Positions 38,101-49,749 of a stretch of DNA of 64,000 nt are shown here, piece by piece (positions within the stretch are counted from its first letter, which is position 1; each line of letters begins with the position of its first letter). Under the pieces are notes generated by a model. The model ran no database searches. It saw only the letters and a list, made by a program, of their open reading frames with translations, and was not told the DNA's origin. A program made the position numbers and the translations under genes. Source of the stretch: Paulownia fortunei (lineage: Eukaryota; Streptophyta; Magnoliopsida; Lamiales; Paulowniaceae); assembly GCA_019321725.1 (NCBI GenBank), contig CM033111.1:3472001-3536000 (forward strand). Reading direction: 5' to 3'.

Positions 38101-41100
38101 ATATTTTTTCACTTCACATTTGCTATAGTTAACACCAACTTCAAGATATGATACTGAAAGCCTAAGGTTTGGTTGGTCCATACACCCCCTTTTTTTTTAA
38201 AGTCGAATAAATGCAAGAAATTTATGGCAAAATTGATTGCATTTCAATTTCTTGTGCCACATATACATTGATGAAAAGATTTGATTAGAAATTTTAAGAA
38301 ATAATATGATTAGAATTCATATGATCATTATGTATATGACACGAACGATAATTGTTGGTCTTGTACTATGAGGCTATAATAAAGCAATTATAGGGTTTAT
38401 CAGTTCATGGGAAGGGGATTTGAGGAGTCATGCCAGTCAAATGGAAAAGAAGAAAATTAGAATTGGTTCGACGTTGTGTTCTTAGTTATTTACGTCAATA
38501 AACATGGTTCTTGGATGATTCAACTGTCGTAGTTCAAGGGTTATTATGAGCGTTAGATTATATGGGGTCCAGTAAGGACTAATGTAAATTTTTAGACCTT
38601 GGGCTTAGTTACATTTAATGTCAACTACCTGCATGAACATATAGTTATTGTTCACAAGAAAAATTTACCTATGTTGTCACTAGGCATGCTATCTTGAGTA
38701 CTTAAACAATTGAATCAAAAAAAGATTAAAATAAATAAATTTCTCTTTTCGTCTTTCCAAAATGATTGTCATATTTAAGAATAATCATATGGTTCTTATG
38801 GGTGATTGTGTTTTAATTCAGGTGCTGAAGATGGAAATTAAATCAGCTTTACATTAATTTGCAAGCATAGTGCAAGAAAATATACAGCATATATATATAT
38901 ACATATATACATATATATGTTCAAAGACAGGCTTAGCATCTGGATTTGCCGCCTTTGCATTTACTAGGCCACTCCGTTTATTTAAGAGGACATATGCATA
39001 TCAGGTATGAAAATCATTGCAGCACAATGCTGTCGGATGATTAACCGATAATATGGCAGTCTTGCAGTCAAATGTGGCTGTGTTAGTTCTTTAGGGTTAA
39101 CATTATTTTGTCTTTTGCTGACTACATTTATTGTGCTCAAAGAGAAAACCCCATTTCTAATTGACAGGATGAAGGGGTTTTTTGCATGTCTTGACAGGAG
39201 TTTGAAATATGCACTAGTTTTTGTCGCACGTATATACGTGATACCTTAAAAATCCAAAGAAAATCAACTAGTAAATATCAAAAAACATAACTTGATCGTA
39301 TACGTTGTAAATTATAGTATAGACTAGTTATATAGAGTTTGCATTAGCATGTTTTGTGTTCATGCATAGTATTGATTGAAAGTAAATGAAAACCCTCATT
39401 GAATATGTTATATGCATTTGCAGTTGAAAAATTAAGTGAAGCAGCGTTGAGGGTTTTTCATGGATTAAATTCTCGAGTGTCATTCAAAATAATTAACATC
39501 AAGAACCTGCCCCATCATTTTGAAACATTTCATCATTCATATCTGTCCTTAATAAGGTAACTTCGTCTGCATTGATGTGAAAATCTACCATTTAATAAAA
39601 ACTCTTTTATTGCCTCACCTTCAGCTTTATTATTTTTTCTACTACACTGGTAAATTAACAAATGGTAGTAGCTCTATATGGAATTTATAACAGTGTGAGT
39701 ATTGCATCAATTTGTGAAATAATGATTATTTCTTCAGTAATTTCTAATCATGTGATATAATTGATTTTTCTCAATTGCAGCAAATCCAATCTACCAAAAC
39801 ATCATGAAGAAAGATCAACACAAAAACAAGAAAACCAAAACCTTAAACGCGTGCTGATATGAAGGGGAGATGATAGGTATGTATAAAGAAAACCTTAAAA
39901 ATATTGTATATAGTACTACTTAAAAAGAAGAAATTTAAATTTAAGACATGAAACATCACTTAGTTAAGAAATATATGTTAACATGTAAAAGTTAAATTTG
40001 TATATTATTATTGATCCGTTAACATGCTTCTTTATTTGAACCATTGCTATTGACCCTTCATGACTACATGTACACCAGAAAATATGCAAATGTATTTAAG
40101 ATATGCTGTGCTTCTTCAATTCTTGATTCAGTTTTGGTGGTTATGTTGTATGAAAAAGCTTTACAATTAATCTTTTGCACATAAATTTTAAAGGGAATAA
40201 ATTTGACAGAAGGTAGTTCTAAATTCAGCTACTGCATTACCTTTTCAATTAGGAGGAAGCCATATCAGAGGTAGTTTCAGGGGCAAATGTTTTGAAGTTG
40301 GAGCATTATACGGCCGCATTATCTCAAAACTACACCATTCATTTGGCATTTAATTTACAGTCCTCCTTTCATGCAAATTATAGCACAAACAATTAATATT
40401 CTCAATAATTTTTTGAGGGATGTGTGTTACACTCATTGTGAATTATATTTTTTTCCTAATATGTTTTTCAATTAAAAGGGGAGCTCTCTTATAGTAGCCC
40501 TTCATATCTGAAGCATTTCTTTTAAAGATATAATTGGCATTAAAAAGGAAGTTTAATGTATAGAATATTGTATTTTTATGCTTCTCAAATCATTATGCAA
40601 TTTTTTCCATTAAATCCACACCTTAAATACAAGAGATAGCCCAACTTCCTGAGAGCAAGGATGATTTCTTTCAAATATATATTGCTAGAGTAATTTTTAG
40701 GGAGAATTTGCTGCAAAACTTTGCAGGCCAAGACATAGCAGCCAATTAATCCATTGTCTTAAAATTTCAATCAGTTTCATGAATGAATCTTTAGAAAATC
40801 CATTTAACAACTTCATGGTCTAAAAAAAATGTGAACATGAGAATAATATTTAGCATAGATAGCACAACAACGTAAAAATCCTACATATCATGTTGAGAAT
40901 CTTTCCCCTCACAATCCCCCAAACAACATAGAAATGAAAATCAAGAAGAAGAAAGAAAATACTTCACCTAGCAATATAACTCACAGATACTCATTTATAG
41001 CTAGATATTCAAGGAGTCGTCGGTCATCATGGCTTAATTATTGGGTTTTTGATGAACAAGAGTGCAGTTGAGTCATAATTATTTGTCCTCTATTGATACA

Positions 41101-41236
41101 GGAAAACATGAAATGGATTCAAAGTTCTCACAATCCTTACCTTAAATGATTTACACATACCTGAGATACAGTGACCAAGACTTGCAGGATAATCTCCTCA
41201 GTACGTAATAGGTGCTTACTGATGAAATCAAGGAAG
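32166..41236. other. Gene-poor 9-kb interval
   Basis: No protein gene was recognised. Contents are AT-rich DNA, a T run at 33780-33799, a TG run at about 34793-34806, a G run near 35185-35200 and AT runs near 38895-38920. The right end is the 3' flank of the TCP gene. A 75-codon minus frame at 34837-35064 was examined and not accepted. Confidence 0.5.
32859..32962. repeat. 52-bp tandem duplication
   Basis: Two adjacent copies start at 32859 and 32911 with CTAACCTACATTCCACCAAA and continue through AGTATATATAC and TATAACTTAGATTG. They differ at only a few bases. Confidence 0.85.
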
Positions 41237-42481
41237 TTATGGGGTAGCCGAGTAAATTGAGTTAGGGTCACCTGCCAATGAAACTTGATTTGTGACTGCA
41301 TAGTGAATGGAGTTTGTTTTGTCATTGTTCAACAGGTCCCAATTTCCAAGAAATCCCAAGAAATTACTGTTTGGGTCTATGTAACCTGAAACAGCAGCAG
41401 AGCAGTGATAATCAGAGATGGGGCAGGATGTTGATGAGCTTGATGTCCCAAGCAATTTCTCAATCGTTCCCACATCAGCTAATTGCTGTTCAAGTGAGTG
41501 ATAAACAGCACCGTATGGAGAAACCCTTTCCTGATTATTGGAATTTGATTCTTTATCAACACCTTCAAATAGGCTATTTGAAGACCCTAATTTCTGAAGA
41601 TTATCATTATCAGTAGGGTTTGGTTTATACCATTGGCCCGAATCCTTGAGGCGTTTGATCATCATTTTCTCTCTTGTTCTACACCTCGCCCTTGCTCTTG
41701 CCTTGTCCCTGGACTCCCTCATGTTAGGTTTACACGCGGGTTTTTGCGTTTCTCTCTCATCTTTCTCACAAGGATTAATGGATAATGGCATTATATTTGC
41801 TGCTGGTACAATACTTTCCTTGACATCGTTGTTTGAATTCTCCTCAATTCCTGATACCACTTCACATTCAGAAAGAAAAGATTCACTCTTTGCATCACTG
41901 GTGGAAATGTTATATGCTTGTGGATGGTCCTTGGTCAGCTCCTTGATCGCCTTCTTCGATTTAGTAAAGAGCCACTCTATGGTTTTGCTTGCTTTATCAT
42001 ATCCCAACATGTCTTGAAGATCGAAGAATTTGCGAGCAACTTGAAGAGATAATCTCATTCTCCGGTCTCTAATTCCCTGAGCTGTGCAAATCTTGCTGTG
42101 CCTATCCTTCTTCCCGGTTCTCCTCCGCGGTATCGCACCGATATTTCGCCTCCTCAATGGTGCAACAATCCCACTAGGGATTGGCTGATCAGCTTCTTTT
42201 TCATCCAACTTTGAGGCCCCAACATTGCGCTTTGTTGCATCCTTTTTTGTGGGATCAGTATTGTTATCAGTCTGATCCGCCACATACAGATTTCCAGCCA
42301 TGAGTTGATTTTGAAACAATATCTGATTCAAGGGCAACTCATGTTCATCAAAAAATGGTGAAGGGAAGTTGAAGAGAAATGGAGGGTCATCTTCTTTGGA
42401 GCTAGGGTTTTGATCAGAGGGAAAAGATGACTTTTTGAACAAGGACTCAAAAGGGTTGTCGCAGTTGGCTGAAGGAAACAT
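41237..42481 (-). CDS. TCP12: CYC/TB1-class TCP transcription factor (BRC-type, TCP12-like), 414 aa
   Basis: A DNA-binding regulator of the class II TCP family; members of this clade repress axillary bud outgrowth or shape flowers. The single open frame starts [15 protein letters not shown]. The TCP basic helix-loop-helix domain is at about residues 119-182 ([40 protein letters not shown]). It is followed by the ECE motif (ECEVVSGI, about 205-212) and the arginine-rich R domain ([19 protein letters not shown], about 255-273). Domain plus ECE plus R is diagnostic of the CYC/TB1 clade. The N-terminal [13 protein letters not shown] also fits BRC-like proteins. The last ~15 residues ([15 protein letters not shown]) are less typical, so a 3' intron is possible. 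Neighbouring CLE12- and bHLH30-type genes favour a TCP12/BRC2 position. Large empty flanks surround it. Confidence 0.9.
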   Translation of the reverse strand: MFPSANCDNPFESLFKKSSFPSDQNPSSKEDDPPFLFNFPSPFFDEHELPLNQILFQNQLMAGNLYVADQTDNNTDPTKKDATKRNVGASKLDEKEADQPIPSGIVAPLRRRNIGAIPRRRTGKKDRHSKICTAQGIRDRRMRLSLQVARKFFDLQDMLGYDKASKTIEWLFTKSKKAIKELTKDHPQAYNISTSDAKSESFLSECEVVSGIEENSNNDVKESIVPAANIMPLSINPCEKDERETQKPACKPNMRESRDKARARARCRTREKMMIKRLKDSGQWYKPNPTDNDNLQKLGSSNSLFEGVDKESNSNNQERVSPYGAVYHSLEQQLADVGTIEKLLGTSSSSTSCPISDYHCSAAVSGYIDPNSNFLGFLGNWDLLNNDKTNSIHYAVTNQVSLAGDPNSIYSATP

Positions 42482-42616
42482 GTCTCAAGCTGGTAAATGC
42501 ACCAGTTATTGTCTATTTTCAACTTTTATGGAGGGGCTTTAAGGTGTGATCTAATTCGGACAAATTCCTTTACAGTGGAAATTGGAACATGATGAAGAAC
42601 GCAACTACAAGACAAT

Positions 42617-42660
<44 letters not shown>

Positions 42661-42680
42661 TAAATTAAAAGAGATTGTAC
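42482..42680 (-). promoter_or_regulatory. Presumed 5' leader and promoter of the TCP gene with a (GA)n tract
   Basis: Directly upstream of the start codon. It contains an uninterrupted GA/CT microsatellite at about 42621-42657; such CT-rich tracts are frequent in plant 5' leaders. No TATA box was assigned. Confidence 0.4.
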
Positions 42681-45600
42681 TTTTTTTAAATAAAAAAAAG
42701 AGAAATTGCTACTAGTGAAAGTTGGGGCATGAACGTGGCTAAAATGTTAAATACAAATCTATAAGAGTGGTGATGCAAGACTAGTGATGGTGATGGGGGG
42801 AAGGTGGAGGAGAGGGTACTGGCGGGGATGCCTATATACATGTGTCTGTTTATGTTTATATATTTTAAATATACATACATATATGTGTATATATATGTAT
42901 AAGATGAATCTGATACTAGCTACATAATTATCTTTTGTCTTTGCTTTTTGCAAGCTTTGGGGGGCGGTGGGGGGACCTAGAACTTGTGGAGAATGACCGC
43001 TTTGTACCGTGGTTAAGCATTTTTTCCTTCTCAAGTAATTACACTCAAATCATTATACATATTAATAATATTTTTTTAGTATTAAGATTATCAATGGATC
43101 GATTGTATAATAACTATGAGTCAAAAAGTTTAAAAATTTAACTTCATACTATGCATCGAGTAGTCATTTTGGAACATAGGAGCATTTAGTAATTAAGATG
43201 TAATAGTGCAGCAAATCCAACATGATTTTATGTAAAATCTTTTAAGATTGGAAGAGAAAGGTTTTAATTCAAGATTAATGGTTGTATAGTTAATTTACCC
43301 TCCTTCTATTCTTATAATATACATATACATACATATATATATATAAATGTATAGAGTTGTGGGGCATTCAGTTGTCAGTTGTCGTGATATATATATATAT
43401 ATATATATATATGGTGGGTGGGGAAGCTGTAGTGTGAGAGCTGCCAAGAAAATGAAGTTGATAGGTGTCCCCCCTACCCTACACTCCCTGCCCTAAGAAA
43501 CCTATGAGGTAAAGGGTAGGACAATTATTTGAACCAGTATTTAACTAGCTTTATTTCCATTGAAGGCCAAGGCCATGTTTCTTTGACTGAATCCCTATGT
43601 GTCACATTCATTTTAAAAGCTCATCTCTCTCTCTCATTCTTTATTGTTATTTTTACTTTATATATCAATTGGTATAATTCAGGTCTATTTGATATATTAT
43701 TTATTAAATGTTTGAATAATAAATAAATATTATATTTTTATATTTGTTTATATATTATTTATTATTTATGGGGTGTAATATTTTGAAGATTTTATTAATT
43801 GATAGTTTTTTTTTTTAATATTTCTCTTATGATTAAATATCATGAGGGCAACGTTTATATCTTGGTATAATAATCTTATGACAATTTAAACTTAAAACTA
43901 GCTATTTGAGCGGACAACCATAGTTTCTTGCTTTATGATTTATGACTCACAATTTAGGTGTGCCTCTGGTTAATCAGAATCTCACTGCGCATTGATGCCA
44001 ATAAATTACTTTCTTGTTTATCGGTTTTTAAAAATATTTTGAAATAACTTCATGAAAAGAATAGATCATTTCACTTATATCTATTAGAAAGATATGTCCC
44101 TTTTACGCATTCAACAATATTAAAAAGCGTAAAAAAATGCCAAATTCATAACTAGTTTTGCAATCCAATATCATCGAATACAAAGTCGACATATATATAA
44201 TTAATAAAAAATAAAATATAAAATTATATATTTGGAATGAAAACAAATATTTCACTATTTAAATAATTCAATCACTAGTATTATGAAACATGAACATCCC
44301 AATGGGCAATCGATACCCACAAAAAATAAAAAATAAAAATGAATAAGATTAATAATATATGGCATGGGCATAGCAAAATTATGTCTCATCACCAACACAT
44401 ATCTGTTCGAGACCCTACTTAGCAGAAGCCTGACCACAAAACAGTACAGTCTTTATTAGGTTGTTTGAATTCGTGAAATTTTGAAAATTCATTTGAGATT
44501 CTGGGCCGACGTCCACACACCAATGCTGTAAATATGCTTGTCTCAACCAAATATGTGTAATTACAAAGATTGAAATGAATTGTCGGATCCCAGATGATGT
44601 TATGCCCCTTAACTGAGCATATGTTTTCGTACTTATTGGAATTTAATTATTCCTTTTCTTAAATAAAAGTAAATTTAGTCGAAGGCAAATAATTACAACT
44701 TTGTTTATAGCAATGATACAATGCTTGCTGCGTATTGACGTTCGATTTCTTGTATACCTTGATTTTTAGAGACAGAGTCAAAAAATTTAGATTTGGGAGT
44801 GAGATTGAATTTTTTTAAAAAATAATTATAAAAAATTATTTTCAATAATATCAAGGACCATGTTATCATTTATAAAGGGCAAAATTTTAATATATATATA
44901 TATAATTTATTGTAAATTTAATATTATATTTAGTTGGATTTTTTATTATGCAAGCCTAATGAAATGTGTTTTCTTTTATGTTTCAATGGTTAATATACAA
45001 TAGAACGATAAATTGCATAAAGTTCTTTTATTCCTTTTCAAAATTTAACAATGGCATTCACTTTTTTTTTTTTTTTTTAGAGAACCATAAATTGGTTTTA
45101 ATTTTTAAAAAAAATTGTTAAAATATACTTAGTGAAGCATATATTCACCGACATTGTGGGTGTAAGAATTTGATCTTCTAATATTAGGCTGTTGCAAATT
45201 GCAATTATGAAACACCCTACCTTTGAGGTGGACCAAAAAAAAAATGAATTATTCGTGATTGACAGTTGAAAGAAATATATTATTACTTTTTTTCTTAATA
45301 TAATTAATCATAATCATATTATCTAATATTCGGCAAAAACAATGTACAAAAATGAAATATTCATGATTAGCAAATTGAGCAGTATCAGAAATGCGAGAAC
45401 AAGCTTAAAATTTAAAAGTGACTACAGTAATTCGTACATATTTTCGATAAATTGTAAAAAACAAAAATATTCATGACTAGGAGAATAATTGTGCAAAATC
45501 TTAAATGATTAGTAAAAGTTGTATTTTATTTTTTTTCCATTTTATATAGAATTAAGAGACAATGTATAGACCTGATTTGGTTAAACTGAAACGATGTAAT

Positions 45601-45861
45601 TATTGGTTTAATAAGCCAAATCGGATATGAATTGGAATTTTCCTTATGAGTTTTGAATAGACCTAATTGGATAAATATCTGGATCGGCAGCCCGGAGTTA
45701 GCCCATGAGAAAACAGGTGAAACCCAAGGACAAATTTGGGCCTTGCTTTCCGCAAGAGTATGGACTCAAATTGAGCCCAATCTGCACAATAAGTAATCAG
45801 GTATCTACCGATTTATTTATATTTCTTTGGTAGTATTTTATCCGTAGCATTATAAATTTGT
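42681..45861. other. Intergenic, no gene seen
   Basis: AT-rich DNA with (AT)n at about 43388-43412 and a T run at about 45063-45079. No ORF with coding character was found. Part of it may be distal promoter of the TCP gene. Confidence 0.45.
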
Positions 45862-46179
45862 AATAACACGAAGTTTGAACTACTTTATTTCATAAATCTC
45901 AAACTAAAAAGACTATTTAGCCACAAATCATATATATATATATATCAAATTAATGTACTCTAAATCAAATCTGACACTGAAACTAAGTGTTTGAGCCACA
46001 TTATGAGCGAAAACAATTTAATAACACGAAGTTTGAACTACTTTATTTCATAAATCTCAAACTAAAAAGACTATTTAGCCACAAATCATATATATATATA
46101 TATATCAAATTAATGTACTCTAAATCAAACTTGACATTGAAACTAAGTGTTTGAGCCACGTTATGAGCGAAAACAATTT
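45862..46179. repeat. Near-perfect tandem duplication, unit about 158 bp
   Basis: Copy one is 45862-46019 and copy two is 46020-46179. Each starts AATAACACGAAGTTTGAAC and ends TTATGAGCGAAAACAATTT. Differences are two extra bases in the AT run of copy two and a few substitutions, so the duplication is recent. Confidence 0.9.
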
Positions 46180-47408
46180 ATATATGTGAAGAAGGTTTTA
46201 GAGAAAGACCATACAGGTTGACTTGAGCTATAAAGGGCGACCTAGGGTTAGGATATTTATTTTAAGATTCATCAAAATTAGTATTATCAGAGCCGACTTA
46301 AATAAGTTTGTCTTAGATGGCACCTCTTCTTAGCATGCGTTAAGGGGAAATCTTAAATATTTTTGGACGCCTATTGAGAAAAGAAAATTCTACTTCAACT
46401 AGGCTCTAAATTCTAATTATACAACCTTTGGGTGATGCTTATCCGAAAGGTAATATCCTAAATTGATATTTATCCGTAAGGAAACTAAATCCTAAAAGAA
46501 TTCAAACACTTTGCACCAATTTATATACATGTTGAGAGCAAAGGTACATTTTATGATTTCCCAATACTTCATAGCATTCTCTTGCTTTAACGTCAAACAG
46601 CAAACCCTAGAACTAACCCTTGTTTTATAAGTGTTTTGAAAGGCCGAATCAAAAGAGTTTATTGAGGAATTTTGGGATTCTTATACACATTATTTTGAGA
46701 AAGATTGCTACATTTTATATTTACTTCACTTATTTTAATAAATCAACTCTTTCTATTGGTTATAAACAGCAAGTATCAATAGGGTTTAATTTGTTAATAC
46801 TAATACATATTAAATCCCATTTATCGACAACCCTACTCTTTGTAAGTACCAGTACGTACATCAATTCTTTTTTTTTTTTTTTTTTCTTTTGAACCAAATG
46901 ATCAAATATAACTCAGAACTTCAAAGTATTGTGGCATCAATTTTACTATTTGAGTAGGCCTTATTTGCTGTGTTTTAAGAGAATGTGAAGACAATCAATT
47001 GATGTATGATGGTCAAATGTAAGAGTATAGGAAAAATAGTAGGAATTATAATTGCAATTATATAATACTATGCTACAAAGTTTAGAGCTTGTGTAACATA
47101 ATTTCTTCTCATATAGCTGGCTGGATAGTTGCAGAACTTATATGGTTTTCTTGATTAATTTTATTTAGGTCAGGATTAAATTTAAAACACCAATTGGAAT
47201 TTAAATACGTTAATTAGTAAAATATTTGGGGACTAGACAATTTGAATTGAAGTCCCATGTATGTGTCGGTTAGTCTTGATTGTGAATATCATGTCTATTA
47301 AAATAGTACCATTTATATAATTATGTGTTATAGTTACAACTTTTTTTAATGATGGACTCTTTTTATATATATTGATGAATATGTTGAAATTCATTGTTGG
47401 TAAAATAC

Positions 47409-47441
<33 letters not shown>

Positions 47442-47872
47442 GGAGGGAGAATGAAAGTTTATTTAATCAGTAAACTAATTTCTTTAATATTTTTAATATT
47501 TTGGAACAATCAACCATAGGATTTATTTTAGTTGTTTGATATTATAAAACACTATTTGAATAGTTAAGTTACGCAATACTCCCTCAGGCCTTCATTTATA
47601 GTTCATATTTTATTTTTAGAATGTTCTACAAAAGATTCAATTTTTAAAAATAGATTTTCTCCATAAATACTCTCTCACTTAAATTAATAATCTAACACTA
47701 TGATGTTACTTAAATTTAGTCTAATCAATTGGGTCTAATGAATTTGGTCCATATTCCGACAATTGGGCCTGACGTATAGAATCTAAGTAAGCTCGGGCTC
47801 GTGACTTGTTTCAAAAAATCACTAAATGAGATATTTCGGAGCAGAATAATTTTGAGATGTGCCGGAATTGCA
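46180..47872. other. Intergenic, no gene seen
   Basis: AT-rich, with a T run at about 46868-46885 and an (AT)n(GA)n tract at about 47412-47442. No coding ORF is supported. Confidence 0.45.
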
Positions 47873-48162
47873 TAGCTCTTAGTTCATTCATTTTTTTTTA
47901 TTTTTTTTTATAACCCACATTCCTAACTTGCGCCAAACTAATTCTGGACCTCCTAGACACATGTCCCTAGCACCTAGAAGGGGGTAAATCGCGGGATATG
48001 CCTCAACCAACACCCAGGTTTCCAACAAGAACTGTACACTTCTGCGCACAAGGAGCCCAACCCACAATGATCGCTCGAAACACCTCAGTCGCAGGGTCCC
48101 ACTGACAGTCCAGTGATTGTTTCATACTGAAATGAATCCGCAGGTTAGCTCTTAGTTCATTC
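47873..48162 (-). mobile_element. SINE-like retroposon with 17-bp target duplication
   Basis: The identical 17-mer TAGCTCTTAGTTCATTC occurs at 47873-47889 and 48146-48162. Between them are 256 bases (47890-48145). The left edge is T-rich (nine T, A, nine T), which is a poly(A) tail on the minus strand. The body is GC-richer than its surroundings. On the minus strand TGTCAGTGGG and, about 20 bases later, TTTCGAGCG weakly resemble pol III A and B boxes. Size, tail and long duplication are the hallmarks of a SINE. A truncated LINE or other retroposed RNA is the alternative. Confidence 0.75.
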
Positions 48163-49749
48163 TTGTCCAGACAAACTATTGAGTATTCCAAAATCTTGAT
48201 TCATTATCAGAGAATCCTAACCTAATTCTATTAAGCATGGGATAAGAAATGAGATTCTTATTTTAAATGAGCTACTTGATTAATGGTAGATTTGCCTTGT
48301 CATATTTATCCAAGAAATGTAAAGGAATCATTTTCTTATTTTATTCTCTTATTTAATAATATAAAGTTTTCATTATTTTCGAGGTATGCTTTTAATTATA
48401 TTGCGTTCAATTCTAACATATTGATCCGATGAGTGACATGAAAGATAGAATTAGGTAGGAATTGAGTGAATTTAGGAATCGAATGATATGTATATCAATT
48501 CCTATATTTGGTATATACGAGGAATGTAAAATGAATAAAATTATCTCATAATTGATAATTAGAAATAAGTGATATGAATGAAATAAAATTATTTTAAAAA
48601 TTAAAATACTATTTAGTATAATTTTTTTAAAATAAATATTTAATATGTTGTGTATCAATGAGTTTGTTATTACTATTTTGATGATTGTTAACTAATATAT
48701 ATATATATATATACAAAATATAGATAAAATCTCACATTAAAATATTTTTTTAAAAAAATACAAACGATCAACAAATGAATTTCGAAACAAGTCTTAAATT
48801 TTAATTTTATTAGATTTGGATATGGACTAAATACGATCCATTAAAATATTAAATATATATTTTTTATTTATAATGTATGTATTTATATAATATAAATTTA
48901 TATATATATATATATACAGGTATGCATGTTATAGATATACTTAATATATAGATATAATTCTCTTATAATAATAATACAAAATTAATGAGTGGTTTATGCT
49001 AATAATGTAAAAGTAATAAATATATTTAAAAAATATTTTTAATAATTAAAATATAATTAATTATTTTTTATATATAGAATTTTCAAGTTCATAAAAATTT
49101 TAATAAGTAAAATTTTGAATTTATCTAATATTTTTGTTATATTTATAATAATAATTTTATTAAAAATAAATATAATTTTCACTAATGCTGGTAACCTTTC
49201 ATGCGTGTGGTTCGTCCAACATCATTGAATCCTTACCACACCAGGATTCCCCAATCCCACTAACTCGAAAAACCTCGCAAATTTCGATGCAATTAAACAT
49301 AATTTCCCGCTTTCTTCCTATACAGTATCGATACAAACAAAACCTTACATCTCGCAGATTCAAGAAAACATATCACATGACCAGGGAATATCATGTAAAT
49401 TAGCGTACAGATTAATAATACTATCAATCAAATTGCAAGATTATGCAATTAATTAGGCTTAATCAAATCAAATTTTAACATAAATTTCACATTGTAAGTA
49501 CAAAACTTAAGACATCGAAAAATGAAGTCTCGATGATATTATTAGAAAAAAGACAACCAAAATTTATTAAACATAAAACAAATACCAAATAATAAAACAG
49601 GCTGCTTCTTAGAATTTTCTCTCACGTCTCTCTTAAATACTCCCCATTCGTACAGCTTCACTATTGATGTAACCCCAACAGCCAACCCCCCACCCCCTCC
49701 ACGCCTCATCTCTATACATCAGCACTTGCAATCGAATCTTCATCCAAAA
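48163..49749. other. Intergenic, including the aspartic protease promoter
   Basis: AT-rich with (AT)n tracts near 48690-48715 and 48898-48916. The last ~150 bases (pyrimidine-rich, CCCCCCACCCCCTCC near 49686) are the probable 5' leader of the protease gene. CTTAAATAC at about 49633 is a weak TATA-like candidate. Confidence 0.4.

Noticed and set aside
30001..42000. Search by eye for conserved microRNA sequences and tRNA genes
   Set aside because: No mature sequence of the common conserved plant microRNA families and no convincing tRNA B-box context was noticed; a covariance or hairpin scan would be needed to exclude them.
41314..42017. Plus-strand ORFs of 100 and 123 codons
   Set aside because: They are antisense shadows of the TCP gene.
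48003..48191. 62-codon minus-strand ORF
   Set aside because: It lies across the SINE-like insert and its target duplication, so it is a chance frame of the retroposon.
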